64,000 nt of DNA from Rohdeia sp041398665 (GTDB taxonomy: Bacteria > Planctomycetota > UBA1135 > GCA-002686595), in contig JAWKUH010000005.1 in NCBI GenBank assembly GCA_041398665.1, positions 170,379 through 234,378 on the forward strand, written 5' to 3'. Made by a program: the position numbers and the translations under genes. Shown in pieces: positions 47,601-55,867 of this stretch. Under the pieces are notes generated by a model, which saw only the letters and a program-made list of their open reading frames with translations, was not told where the DNA came from and made no database searches. Positions within the stretch are counted from its first letter, which is position 1, and each line of letters opens with the position of its first letter.

Positions 47601-47606
47601 TATCCT
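47601..47606 (+). promoter_or_regulatory. -10-like box TATCCT for glyA
   Basis: TATCCT followed by GCTGGGCC ends 41 nt before the glyA ATG and is almost identical to the rpsA upstream site. Confidence 0.5.
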
Positions 47607-47647
47607 GCTGGGCCTTCGGCGCGCCGGACGCGCGCGGGGAAGACTCC

Positions 47648-48898
47648 ATGCACGAACGACGCACCGACCCTGAGGTCTGGCGCTCCGTCGACGCCGAGGC
47701 GCACCGACAGGAGAGCCAGCTCGAACTCATCGCCTCCGAGAACCACGCCTCCGCCGAGGTCATCGCGGCGATGGGCACGGTCCTCACGAACAAGTACGCC
47801 GAGGGCTATCCCGGGCGGCGCTACTACGGCGGGTGCGAGTACGTCGACGAGGTCGAGGTCCTCGCGCGCGAGCGCGCCAAGGAGCTCTACGGCGCCGCTT
47901 TCGCGAACGTGCAGCCGCACAGCGGCACGCAGGCGACGCTCGGCGCGCTGATGGCGCTCGCCGACCCCGGGGACCGCGTGCTCGCGATGTCGCTCGACCA
48001 CGGCGGGCACCTGAGCCACGGTCACCCGAAGAACGCCTCGGGCATCTTCTATCGCTTCGAGCACTACGGCGTCCGCCGCGAGGACGAGCGCATCGACATG
48101 GACGCGGTGCGCGCCCGCGCTCTCGAGGTGCGTCCGAAGGTCGTGGTCTGCGGCGGCTCCGCCTACCCGCGCGTCATCGACTTCGCGGCCTTCCGCAGCA
48201 TTGCCGACGAGGTCGGCGCGAAGCTGCTCGTCGACATGGCGCACTTCTCGGGGCTCGTCGCCGGCGGCGTCCACCCGAACCCCGTGCCCTTCGCCGACGC
48301 CGTGTCGTCGAGCACGCACAAGACGCTCCGCGGACCGCGCGGCGGCTTCGTCCTCACGAACGACAAGGAGGTCGCGAAGCGCGTCAACAGCGCCGTCTTC
48401 CCGGGCTCGCAGGGCGGACCGCTGATGCACGTGATCGCCGCAAAGGCCATCGCCTTCCGCGAGGCGGCGGGCGAGGACTTCCGCGAGTACGCGCGCGAGG
48501 TGGTCGCCAACGCCGCGGTGCTCGCGGAGACGCTCTCGCAGCGCGGCCTGCGCATCGTCTCCGGCGGGACGGACACGCACCTCATGCTCGTCGACGTGTC
48601 CTCGGTCGGACTGACGGGCGACGTCGCGGAGAACGCGCTCCACGCGGTCGACATCACCTGCAACAAGAATCTGATCCCCTTCGACACGGAGCCGCCGGTG
48701 CGAGCGAGCGGGATCCGGCTCGGGACCCCCGCGATCACGACGCGCGGTCTCGGCGCGGACGACGTCCGGACCCTCGGTGGGTGGATCGCCGACGTCCTCG
48801 CGGCGCCGGACGACGAGTCGGTGCGGAGCCGCGTGAGGTCCGAGGTCGCGCGGACCTGCGCGGCGCACCCCATCTACCCGACGCCCGTGCGCACCTGA
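47648..48898 (+). CDS. glyA: serine hydroxymethyltransferase
   Basis: PLP enzyme that interconverts serine and glycine while loading one-carbon units on tetrahydrofolate. It is 416 residues, the usual length. ELIASENHASAEV, YAEGYPGRRYYGGCEYVDEVE, VQPHSGTQA and the PLP lysine in SSSTHKTLRGPRGG are present, as is the C-terminal RLGTPAITTRG. Gene stands alone with its own promoter-like site; a CobW GTPase follows after 28 nt. Confidence 0.97.
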   Translation: MHERRTDPEVWRSVDAEAHRQESQLELIASENHASAEVIAAMGTVLTNKYAEGYPGRRYYGGCEYVDEVEVLARERAKELYGAAFANVQPHSGTQATLGALMALADPGDRVLAMSLDHGGHLSHGHPKNASGIFYRFEHYGVRREDERIDMDAVRARALEVRPKVVVCGGSAYPRVIDFAAFRSIADEVGAKLLVDMAHFSGLVAGGVHPNPVPFADAVSSSTHKTLRGPRGGFVLTNDKEVAKRVNSAVFPGSQGGPLMHVIAAKAIAFREAAGEDFREYAREVVANAAVLAETLSQRGLRIVSGGTDTHLMLVDVSSVGLTGDVAENALHAVDITCNKNLIPFDTEPPVRASGIRLGTPAITTRGLGADDVRTLGGWIADVLAAPDDESVRSRVRSEVARTCAAHPIYPTPVRT

Positions 48899-48926
48899 CG
48901 CGCGTCCGCTCGCGCGGTACGACGGC

Positions 48927-49874
48927 TTGAACGGCGTCCCCGTCACGATCCTGGCCGGGTTCCTCGGGAGCGGCAAGACGACGCTCCTCAACCGCATCCT
49001 CTCCGGTCCCGAGGGGCGGGGGTGCGCCGTGGTCGTGAACGAGTTCGGCGAGATGTCGGTCGACGGACTGCTCGTCGTGTCCTCCGACGAGGAGGTGCTC
49101 GAGCTCGCGAACGGCTGCGTCTGCTGCACGGTCCGCGGCGACCTCGTTCGCACCGTGCGCGAGCTCCTCGCGCGAGCCGAGCGCAAGGGGACGCACTACA
49201 CGCGCATCGTGGTCGAGGCCTCCGGCCTCGCGTCGCCGGGGCCCGTGCACCAGACGTTCCGGCTCGACCCCGTACTCGCGGCAGCGACGCGCCCCGCCCG
49301 CATCGTGACCGTCGTGCACGCCGCGCACGTCGGGCGACAGCTCGAGGAGTACGCGGAGGCGGCGGAGCAGATCGGCTTCGCGGACGCGATCGTGCTCGGC
49401 CACGTCGACGAGGTCGACGCTGCGGCCGCCGACGCCGCGGAGGCTCGCTGTCGCAGCATCAACACGCTCGCCCCGATCCGTCGAGCGGTGCGCGGCGAGC
49501 TCGACGTCGCCTCGCTCCTCGACGGTGGCGACGCGGACCCCGAACGCTGGAGGCTCGTCGCCGCGACGTCCGCGTCGCACACCTCGCGCGTCTCGAGCGT
49601 CGTCCTCGAGCACGGCGGGCCCGTGGACCTGCACCGCCTCAAGATCTGGTTGCAGTTCGTCGCCGCGCGTCGCGACTGGGACGTCCTGCGCATGAAGGGC
49701 GTGGTCCGCGCGAAGGGACGCAACGAGGCCGTCGTCGTCCAGGCCGTCCACCAGGTCCTCGAGATCGGGCCGGGTCCCGGTCCGGCGCCGCCGCGGAGCG
49801 CGATCGTCGTGATCGGCCGCGACCTCGACGAGGGCGTCCTGCGGACGGGCTGGGACCGGGTCGTCTCGGACTGA
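48927..49874 (+). CDS. CobW/COG0523-family GTP-binding metallochaperone
   Basis: A 315-residue P-loop protein that starts at a TTG. GFLGSGKTTLLNRIL is Walker A. NEFGEMSVDG and the metal-binding GCVCCTV motif (CxCC) are intact, and VEASGLASPGPV is the family's switch segment. The guanine-specificity motif, usually NKxD, reads GHVDEVD, so base specificity may be relaxed. The C-terminal CobW domain (DLHRLKIWLQFVAARR; RMKGVVRAKGRNEAVVVQAVHQ) is complete. Such proteins deliver zinc, cobalt or iron; the client is unknown. No zinc-uptake box is recognisable upstream. Confidence 0.88.
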   Translation: MNGVPVTILAGFLGSGKTTLLNRILSGPEGRGCAVVVNEFGEMSVDGLLVVSSDEEVLELANGCVCCTVRGDLVRTVRELLARAERKGTHYTRIVVEASGLASPGPVHQTFRLDPVLAAATRPARIVTVVHAAHVGRQLEEYAEAAEQIGFADAIVLGHVDEVDAAAADAAEARCRSINTLAPIRRAVRGELDVASLLDGGDADPERWRLVAATSASHTSRVSSVVLEHGGPVDLHRLKIWLQFVAARRDWDVLRMKGVVRAKGRNEAVVVQAVHQVLEIGPGPGPAPPRSAIVVIGRDLDEGVLRTGWDRVVSD

Positions 49875-49889
49875 GCGCGACCGCGACCG

Positions 49890-50198
49890 TCAGCGCCGCT
49901 GGTAGCCCAGGCCCTGCAGTACCTCGAAGACCTCGGACCAGTTCGGGAAGAGCCGCTTGTGCTCGCGCTTGTAGAGGTCGAGCGCGCCGGTCACCTTCGC
50001 GATCTCGGCGGGGCGCTTCTTCTCGGTACAGCGGTAGCCGAGTTCGTGCACGACGTCGAGCACGCGCTCGAGCGGCAGGTGCGCGAGCATGTTGCGTCGC
50101 TTGAACTCGTCGATGGCGTTGATGAACTCGACGACCTCGGCGGACATCTCGTCCGGTCGGGGCGCCTTTCCCTGGGGGTTCTGGTTCGCGGAGGACAT
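49890..50198 (-). CDS. short conserved planctomycete-type protein
   Basis: A 102-residue protein, convergent with the CobW gene. The core has two related helical halves: EVVEFINAIDEFKRRNMLAHLPLERVLDVVHELGY, then KVTGALDLYKREHKRLFPNWSEVFEVLQGLGYQRR. The second half resembles a short protein common in planctomycetes (pattern FPTWSEVLEVLxxLGYRKV), which I know only as hypothetical. The internal repeat suggests duplication of a roughly 35-residue unit. No function is known. Confidence 0.8.
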   Translation of the reverse strand: MSSANQNPQGKAPRPDEMSAEVVEFINAIDEFKRRNMLAHLPLERVLDVVHELGYRCTEKKRPAEIAKVTGALDLYKREHKRLFPNWSEVFEVLQGLGYQRR

Positions 50199-50290
50199 GG
50201 CGGCACGGTGGAGACGCCACTACGTCGTCCCCGCCGCGCTCGCATCTGAACGCCGTTCGAGGTTTCCCCGCGTCCCGCCGCCGCGCGTCG

Positions 50291-51382
50291 TCAGTCGATG
50301 CGCCCGGCCCGCCGGAGGAGCGCCTCGACCCCGGCTCGGTCGGGGTTCCGCAGCACGCCGAACTCCGTCACGATCCCGGTGACGAGTTCCGCCGGAGTCA
50401 CGTCGAAGGCCGGATTGCGCGCGGCGACGCCGTCGGGCGTCACCTGCCCGAGGTACCCGCTCGCGACCTCCGCGCCGTCGCGCATCTCGATCGGGATCTC
50501 CGCGCCGCTCGGCGAGTCCGGGTCGATCGTGTTGACCGGGGCGACGACGTAGAACGGGACGCCGTGCCGGTGCGCGGCGAGCGCCACCGCGTAGGTGCCG
50601 ATCTTGTTGCAGACGTCGCCGTTGCGCGCGATGCGGTCGCTCCCGACGAAGATCAGGTCGACCGCCCCGCTCGCGATCGTCATCGCGGCCGCGCCGTCCA
50701 CGGAGACGGAGACGGGGACGCCTGCGCGCGAGAGCTCCCACGCCGTGAGTCGCGCACCCTGGAGGAGCGGGCGCGTCTCGTCCGCGAACACGCGCGGCGA
50801 CTTGCCCTGTGCGTGCGCCACGTAGACCGGAGCCAGCGCCGTGCCGATCCCCGCCGTGGCGAGCGCACCGGCGTTGCAGTGCGTGAGCACCGTCCGGTCC
50901 TTCTCGACGAGTTCGGCGCCGTGCTCGCCCATGCGACGGCACTGGTCGACGTCCTCGCGCTCGATCGCGCGCGCCTCCTCGAGGAGCGCCGCGACGATCG
51001 CGGCGACCTCGCGTCCGGCCGAGCGCTCCGCACGTGCGCGTTCCTCCATCCGCCGGACACCCCACGCGAGGTTGACGGCGGTGGGGCGGGAGGCGATCAG
51101 CGCCGCGGCGACGTCGCGCAGGGCGGTGTCGAACGACTCGGGCGTCGCGGGGTCGCGCTCCATGAGTCCGACGACGACGCCGTACGCCGCGGCGCACCCG
51201 ATCGCCGGCGCTCCGCGCACGGAGAGTCGGTGGATCGCCGCGACGACGTCCTCGAGCCGGTCGAGCTCGAGGTACTCCTCCGTCGCGGGCAGTCGCGTCT
51301 GGTCGAGCAGTCGCAGCTTGCCGGGGATCCCTCCGATCCAGTCGACGGTGCGGAACGGCAGACCGGTGAGGGAGGCGTTCAT
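50291..51382 (-). CDS. mtnA: S-methyl-5-thioribose-1-phosphate isomerase
   Basis: Methionine-salvage isomerase (methylthioribose-1-phosphate to methylthioribulose-1-phosphate), of the eIF2B-like fold. The 363-residue product shows LRLLDQTRLPATEEYL, RGAPAIGCAAAYGV, the catalytic Cys in LTHCNAGALATAG, and the conserved Asp in FVGSDRIARNGDVCNKIGTY. The ATG at 51382 overlaps the purC stop by 4 nt, so the two share a transcript. No other mtn genes are nearby. Confidence 0.94.
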   Translation of the reverse strand: MNASLTGLPFRTVDWIGGIPGKLRLLDQTRLPATEEYLELDRLEDVVAAIHRLSVRGAPAIGCAAAYGVVVGLMERDPATPESFDTALRDVAAALIASRPTAVNLAWGVRRMEERARAERSAGREVAAIVAALLEEARAIEREDVDQCRRMGEHGAELVEKDRTVLTHCNAGALATAGIGTALAPVYVAHAQGKSPRVFADETRPLLQGARLTAWELSRAGVPVSVSVDGAAAMTIASGAVDLIFVGSDRIARNGDVCNKIGTYAVALAAHRHGVPFYVVAPVNTIDPDSPSGAEIPIEMRDGAEVASGYLGQVTPDGVAARNPAFDVTPAELVTGIVTEFGVLRNPDRAGVEALLRRAGRID

Positions 51383-52308
51383 CCGCGCACGACCCCCTCC
51401 GGCGCCTCGCCCGTGAGCAGCTCGCACAGCTCGAGGTAGCGGTCGGCGACGCGGCGCAGGACGTCGGGTGCGATCGCCGGAGCCGGCGGGCGCTTGTCCC
51501 AGGGTTGCTTCTCGAGCCAGTCGCGCAGGATCTGCTTGTCGTACGAGGGCTGCTCCGCGCCGGGGTTCCAACCGGACCTCGGCCACATGCGCGAGCTGTC
51601 GGGCGTGAGCGCCTCGTCGATGAGGATCAGCGCACCGTCACCGTCGGTGCCGAACTCGAACTTCGTGTCGGCGAGGATCAGGTCCTTCCCCTCGAGGACG
51701 CGCGTGCCCTCCTCGAACAGGGCGAGCGCGGCGGCGTGAGCGGCGTCGAAGAGTTCGGCGCCGCCGAGCTCGCGGGCCTCCTCGATCGTGAGCGGCAAGT
51801 CCTTCTCGTCGTCCTTCGTGGTCGGCGTGAGGAGCGGCTCCTCGAGCTTGCTCGCGAGTTGAAGTCCCGAGGGGAGCTCGTGACCCCACAGGCCGCCCGT
51901 CGAGCGGTACTCCTTCCAGCCGGAGCCCGCGAGGTAGCCGCGGACGACCCACTCGATCGGCGTCGGCTCGAGCCGGCGCACGACCATGATGCGTCCGACG
52001 AGCTTCTCCCGCGTCGCGGCGTCGACACCGGGCACCGCGTCGACGTCGGTCGTGACGAGGTGGTTCGGCACGATCGAGGCCGTGCGGTCGAACCAGAACT
52101 TCGAGATCTTCGTGAGGACGCGACCCTTGTTCGGCACGCCCTCGCCGAAGACCACGTCGAACGCGCTGATGCGGTCGCTCGTGACGAACAGGAGCGTCGA
52201 CGCGTCGAGCTCGTAGATGTCGCGGACCTTGCCGGCCCCGAGGAGCCGGAGGTGGGCGAGGCCGGGTTCGGGGGCGATCCGTGCGCCCAGGTAGGGTTCG
52301 TGACTCAT
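51379..52308 (-). CDS. purC: phosphoribosylaminoimidazole-succinocarboxamide synthase
   Basis: SAICAR synthase, a step of purine synthesis (CAIR plus aspartate plus ATP). The 309-residue product shows the ATP site GAGKVRDIYEL, SDRISAFDV, the SAICAR-specific RGYLAGSGWKEYR, and ILADTKFEFG followed by DEALTPDSSRMW. It is the long (eukaryote/Actinobacteria-like) form with a C-terminal extension. The start at 52308 lies 10 nt from a CATACT box, so the message is nearly leaderless. It is coupled to mtnA. Confidence 0.96.
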   Translation of the reverse strand: MSHEPYLGARIAPEPGLAHLRLLGAGKVRDIYELDASTLLFVTSDRISAFDVVFGEGVPNKGRVLTKISKFWFDRTASIVPNHLVTTDVDAVPGVDAATREKLVGRIMVVRRLEPTPIEWVVRGYLAGSGWKEYRSTGGLWGHELPSGLQLASKLEEPLLTPTTKDDEKDLPLTIEEARELGGAELFDAAHAAALALFEEGTRVLEGKDLILADTKFEFGTDGDGALILIDEALTPDSSRMWPRSGWNPGAEQPSYDKQILRDWLEKQPWDKRPPAPAIAPDVLRRVADRYLELCELLTGEAPEGVVRG

Positions 52309-52318
52309 CGCGGGACGC

Positions 52319-52324
52319 AGTATG
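52319..52324 (-). promoter_or_regulatory. -10-like box CATACT for purC-mtnA
   Basis: Minus-strand CATACT followed by GCG ends 10 nt before the purC ATG. The galE -10-like box faces the other way 53 bp further on. Confidence 0.45.
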
Positions 52325-52376
52325 GCTTCCGGGGCGGCGCGAGCCCAGACCGCGTCGGCGCGAGCGGTCCGGCGAC

Positions 52377-52382
52377 TACCAT
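52377..52382 (+). promoter_or_regulatory. -10-like box TACCAT for galE (leaderless layout)
   Basis: TACCAT ends 7 nt before the ATG at 52390, placing the start of transcription at that ATG. A nearby in-frame ATG at 52381 overlaps the box itself, which argues for 52390 as the start. Confidence 0.4.
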
Positions 52383-52389
52383 GCTCGCC

Positions 52390-53418
52390 ATGGAATCGAG
52401 TCGCAGTGCGGCGCCCTCGGGCGCGGGACCGGTCCTCGTCGCCGGGGGAGCGGGCTACATCGGGAGCCACTTCGTGCGGGCCCTCGCGGAGCGGGGCGAT
52501 CCCGTGGTGGTGCTCGACAACCTCTCGACGGGTCACGAGGACGTCGTCGCGACGGCCTCGCGCGGTCGCGCCGAGTTCCGGCGCGTCGACCTCGGCGATC
52601 GCGAGGCGCTCGGGCGGCTCTTCGCCGAGGTCCGTCCGAGCGCGGTCGTCCACTTCGCGGCGAAGTGCTACGTCGGCGTGTCCGTGAAGGACCCCGCGAC
52701 GTACTACCGCGAGAACGTGGGCTGCACCTGGAACCTGCTCGAAGCGATGCGCGCGAACGACTGCCGCGACATCGTGTTCAGCTCGACGTGCGCGACCTAC
52801 GGCGAGCCGATCGAGGTCCCGATCACGGAGGACCACCCGCAGAACCCGATCAATCCCTACGGGCGCACGAAGCTCCACATGGAGCACATGATCGAGGACT
52901 ACGGTCGCGCGTACGGCTTCCGCTGGGCGGCGCTGCGCTACTTCAACGCGGCCGGTGCGGATCCCGCCGGCGACATGGGGGAGCGGCACGACCCCGAGAC
53001 GCACCTCATCCCGTTGGTGCTCGAGGTCGCACTCGGCAAGCGCGAGGAGATCGCCGTCTTCGGTGACGACTACGACACGCCGGACGGGAGCTGCATCCGC
53101 GACTACATCCACGTGAACGACCTCGCCGACGCGCACGTCCGCGCGCTCGACGCGCTGCGCGCGGGCAAGGGACCGATCGTCTCGAACCTCGGCACGGGCC
53201 AGGGCTACTCCGTGATGGAGCTGATCGAGCTCGCGCGCGAGATCACGGGACACGCGATCCCGGCGCGCATCGCCGAGCGCCGCGAGGGCGACCCGGCGCG
53301 ACTCGTCTGCGGCGGGACGCGCGGCAAGGACCTCCTGGGTTGGGTGCCCGAGCGCTCGGACCTCCGCACCATCGTGAGCGACGCCTGGCGCTGGCACTCG
53401 TCGGAAGCGGCGAGGTGA
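52390..53418 (+). CDS. galE: UDP-glucose 4-epimerase
   Basis: Interconverts UDP-glucose and UDP-galactose. The 342-residue product has VAGGAGYIGSHFVRAL, VVLDNLSTGHEDVV, VHFAAKCYVGVSVKDPATYY, SSTCATYG, the catalytic YGRTKLHMEHMI, LRYFNAAGADP and a C-terminal GVRDYIHV-type segment (CIRDYIHVNDLADAH). The HFAAKCYVGVSV signature is GalE-like. It lies away from the main sugar locus. The next gene starts at an overlapping GTG. Confidence 0.92.
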   Translation: MESSRSAAPSGAGPVLVAGGAGYIGSHFVRALAERGDPVVVLDNLSTGHEDVVATASRGRAEFRRVDLGDREALGRLFAEVRPSAVVHFAAKCYVGVSVKDPATYYRENVGCTWNLLEAMRANDCRDIVFSSTCATYGEPIEVPITEDHPQNPINPYGRTKLHMEHMIEDYGRAYGFRWAALRYFNAAGADPAGDMGERHDPETHLIPLVLEVALGKREEIAVFGDDYDTPDGSCIRDYIHVNDLADAHVRALDALRAGKGPIVSNLGTGQGYSVMELIELAREITGHAIPARIAERREGDPARLVCGGTRGKDLLGWVPERSDLRTIVSDAWRWHSSEAAR

Positions 53419-54243
53419 CGACGGCGCCGCGGCACGCGCGCCTGTTCGTCGTCGGCTCCGGCACGGCGCTCCCGCGCGTCGGTCACGGGTGCTCGGGATA
53501 CGCGCTCGTGCTGCCCGACGGGCGCGCCGTGCTGCTCGACGCGGGACCCGGCACGGTGCGCGCGCTCGCGGGGTTCGGGCTCGGTGTCGCGGACGTCGTC
53601 GGCGTCGTGTTCAGCCACTTCCACGCCGACCACTGCGCGGACCTCGTCCATCTGCTGTTCGCGCGCCGCAACCCGTCGCTCGGCGACGTGCCGCGGCTCC
53701 TGCTCGTCGGTCCCGCCGGGACGGCGGAGCAACTCGCGCGGACCCAGGCCTTCCTCGGACGCGACGGCGCGCCCGAGGACGTCGACGTCGTCGAGGTCTC
53801 GAGCGATGGGCCCGGCGCCGTCCGCGCGTTCGGCCTCGACCTGTTCCACGCGCCGACCGGACACGTCGACGCCGGACGATCGTCGGCGTGGCGCGTCGAG
53901 GCTCGACGACTTCGTCCTCGCGTACTCCGGCGACAGCGGACCCGAGGGCGAGGACGCGCTCGTCGCGGTCGCGCGCGACGCCGACCTGTTCCTGTGCGAG
54001 TGTTCGGCGCCGGACGACGCCCCGCTCGAACGCCACCTCGCGCCGCGCGACGTCGAGCGGGTCCTCCTCCGCGCGCGCCCGCGACGCACGTTGCTCGTCC
54101 ACGCCTACCCGGGGCTCGATCCGCACCGCGTCGCGGGGGAACTCGACGCGTCCCTCGCAGGAGCGACGGGCGGGAGGGTGGCCGCGGCGCACGACGGACT
54201 GGGACTCGTGCTCGACCCCGCGGACGTCGCCGGTTGGCCCTGA
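53415..54243 (+). pseudogene. metallo-beta-lactamase-fold hydrolase, RNase Z-like (frameshifted)
   Basis: An MBL-fold protein of about 275 residues. The N-terminal part, in the frame of GTG 53415, shows GSGTALPRVGHGCSGYAL, LLDAGPGTVRAL and the metal motif FSHFHADHCADLVHLLF. The C-terminal part, in another frame, shows VLAYSGDSGPEGEDAL, LFLCECS, the metal-binding HLAPRD region and VHAYPG. The frames must join between about 53870 and 53905 with a net gain of one base (or loss of two). Both parts are conserved, so a sequence error is likely. RNase Z-like or arylsulfatase-type activity is possible; a tRNA-binding exosite loop is not evident. Confidence 0.75.
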
Positions 54244-54256
54244 GCGCGCTGTCGCG

Positions 54257-54262
54257 GATACT
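54257..54262 (+). promoter_or_regulatory. -10-like box GATACT for the M28 peptidase (leaderless layout)
   Basis: GATACT followed by GCGGGG ends 6 nt before the ATG at 54269, so the transcript would begin at or next to the start codon. Confidence 0.45.
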
Positions 54263-54268
54263 GCGGGG

Positions 54269-55846
54269 ATGCGCGGAATCCACCTCGTCGCCCTCGCGCC
54301 CCTCGCCGGTGCGTTGGCCGTCGCCCTCGTCGCGGGCGGTACCCCGATCGAACCCGCCGCCGTGTCCCAGCCGGGTTCGCGCGGCTTCGAGGAGATCGAC
54401 GAGGACGGGGTGAGCGCGACGCTCGCCGTCCTGTGCAGCCCGTACCTCGAGGGTCGCGACAGCCCGAGCCGCGGGCTCGCGTTCGCCTGCGACTACGTGG
54501 CGAAACGCTTCGAGGAGGCCGGACTCGAGTCGCCCGAGGGCGTCGACGGTTACCTCGCGACGTACACGCGCAACCTGCCCGCGCCGGACCTCGAGGAGAG
54601 TCGACTCGAGTCGCCGCTCGAGCGCGAGGTCGCGGCAGGCGTCGACTTCGTCCCGCTCCTCGGGTGTCCCGGTTCGGCCCGCGGACCCGCGGTCTTCTGC
54701 GGCTACGGCATCGGCGTCAAGGAGTTCGACGAGCTCGACGACCTCGAACTCGCCGGTGCGATCGCGGTCCTCGTCGAGGGCGAGCCGCGCCACAAGCGCG
54801 TGCTGCGCGGCGAGGAGGTCTCCGAGGCGGCGAACGTGTTCCGCAAGTTGCAGCTCCTGCGCGACGCCGGCGCCGTCGGTGCGCTCGTCGTCCGGCGCCC
54901 TGTGGACGAGGACGAGTCCGCGCCGAGGGGTTGGCCCGCGCGCGAGGAACTCCCGTTCCGTCACACCTGGGCGATGTGGGTCGGCGCGAACGTGCCCGTG
55001 ATGGGCCCGTCGCCGATCCCCGCGCTGCAGGTGTCGTGGGCCTTCGCCGAGGAACTGCTCGGCGACGACCTCGACGCGCGCATGAAGTCGATCGATCGCA
55101 GCGGAAAGCCCAAGCCCTGGGAGGGTCCGCGCCCCGAGGTCTCGATCGCGTCGGTCACCGTGCAGCGCGACGTGCCGATCGCCAACGTCGTCGGGATCGT
55201 CCGCGGTTCCGACCCGAAGCTGCGCGACGAGTACGTCGTGATCGGAGCCCACCTCGACCACATCGGCGTCGACCCGCTGGGTCGCATCGGCAGGGGAGCC
55301 GACGACAACGCGTCGGGGTCGGCGGCGATGCTCGAGGCCGTCGAGGCGCTCGCGGCCGAGCCGCCCGCTCGTTCCGTGCTCGCGATCTCGTTCACGAGCG
55401 AGGAGGACGGACTGCTCGGTTCGAAGGCCATCGCACGCGATCTGCCCGTGCCTCGCGAGAGCGTCGTCGCGATGGTCAACCTCGACATGATCGGACGCGG
55501 CGAGCGCGACGGGTGCGTGGCGCTCGGCATCCGCGAGAACCCGCTCATGGAGGACATCGTCGACGAGGCCCGTCGCCGCTTCCGCACCGGCATCAAGTCC
55601 GTCGAGACGCGCAAGGGGCAGGAGCTGTTCGCGCGCTCCGACCACTACTCCTTCCACGAGATCGGCATCCCAGCGGTGTTCTTCTTCGAGCACGTGCCGC
55701 TCTCCGACAACCCCGACTACCACACCTGGCGCGACCTCGAGGAGTACGTGGACACGCGCAAGATCGCCAACACGTCGCGCCTCGCGTACGGCGTGACGCG
55801 ACTGCTCGCCGACCGCGAGGAGAGGTTGCCGCGCCCCGGTCGTTGA
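54269..55846 (+). CDS. exported M28-family zinc aminopeptidase with PA-like domain
   Basis: A 525-residue secreted peptidase. The signal peptide is HLVALAPLAGALAVALVAGG. A PA-like insert (about residues 120-250) is followed by the M28 core. The zinc ligands are seen in IGAHLDHIG, RGADDNASGSAAM, FTSEEDGLLGS (Glu general base EE), NLDMIGRG and a late His in DHYSFHEIG. This fits leucine- or glutamate-carboxypeptidase-like enzymes that free amino acids from peptides in the periplasm. The gene has its own promoter-like box and precedes dacB by 21 nt. Confidence 0.9.
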   Translation: MRGIHLVALAPLAGALAVALVAGGTPIEPAAVSQPGSRGFEEIDEDGVSATLAVLCSPYLEGRDSPSRGLAFACDYVAKRFEEAGLESPEGVDGYLATYTRNLPAPDLEESRLESPLEREVAAGVDFVPLLGCPGSARGPAVFCGYGIGVKEFDELDDLELAGAIAVLVEGEPRHKRVLRGEEVSEAANVFRKLQLLRDAGAVGALVVRRPVDEDESAPRGWPAREELPFRHTWAMWVGANVPVMGPSPIPALQVSWAFAEELLGDDLDARMKSIDRSGKPKPWEGPRPEVSIASVTVQRDVPIANVVGIVRGSDPKLRDEYVVIGAHLDHIGVDPLGRIGRGADDNASGSAAMLEAVEALAAEPPARSVLAISFTSEEDGLLGSKAIARDLPVPRESVVAMVNLDMIGRGERDGCVALGIRENPLMEDIVDEARRRFRTGIKSVETRKGQELFARSDHYSFHEIGIPAVFFFEHVPLSDNPDYHTWRDLEEYVDTRKIANTSRLAYGVTRLLADREERLPRPGR

Positions 55847-55867
55847 TCCGACGGCGCACGACGGGAC

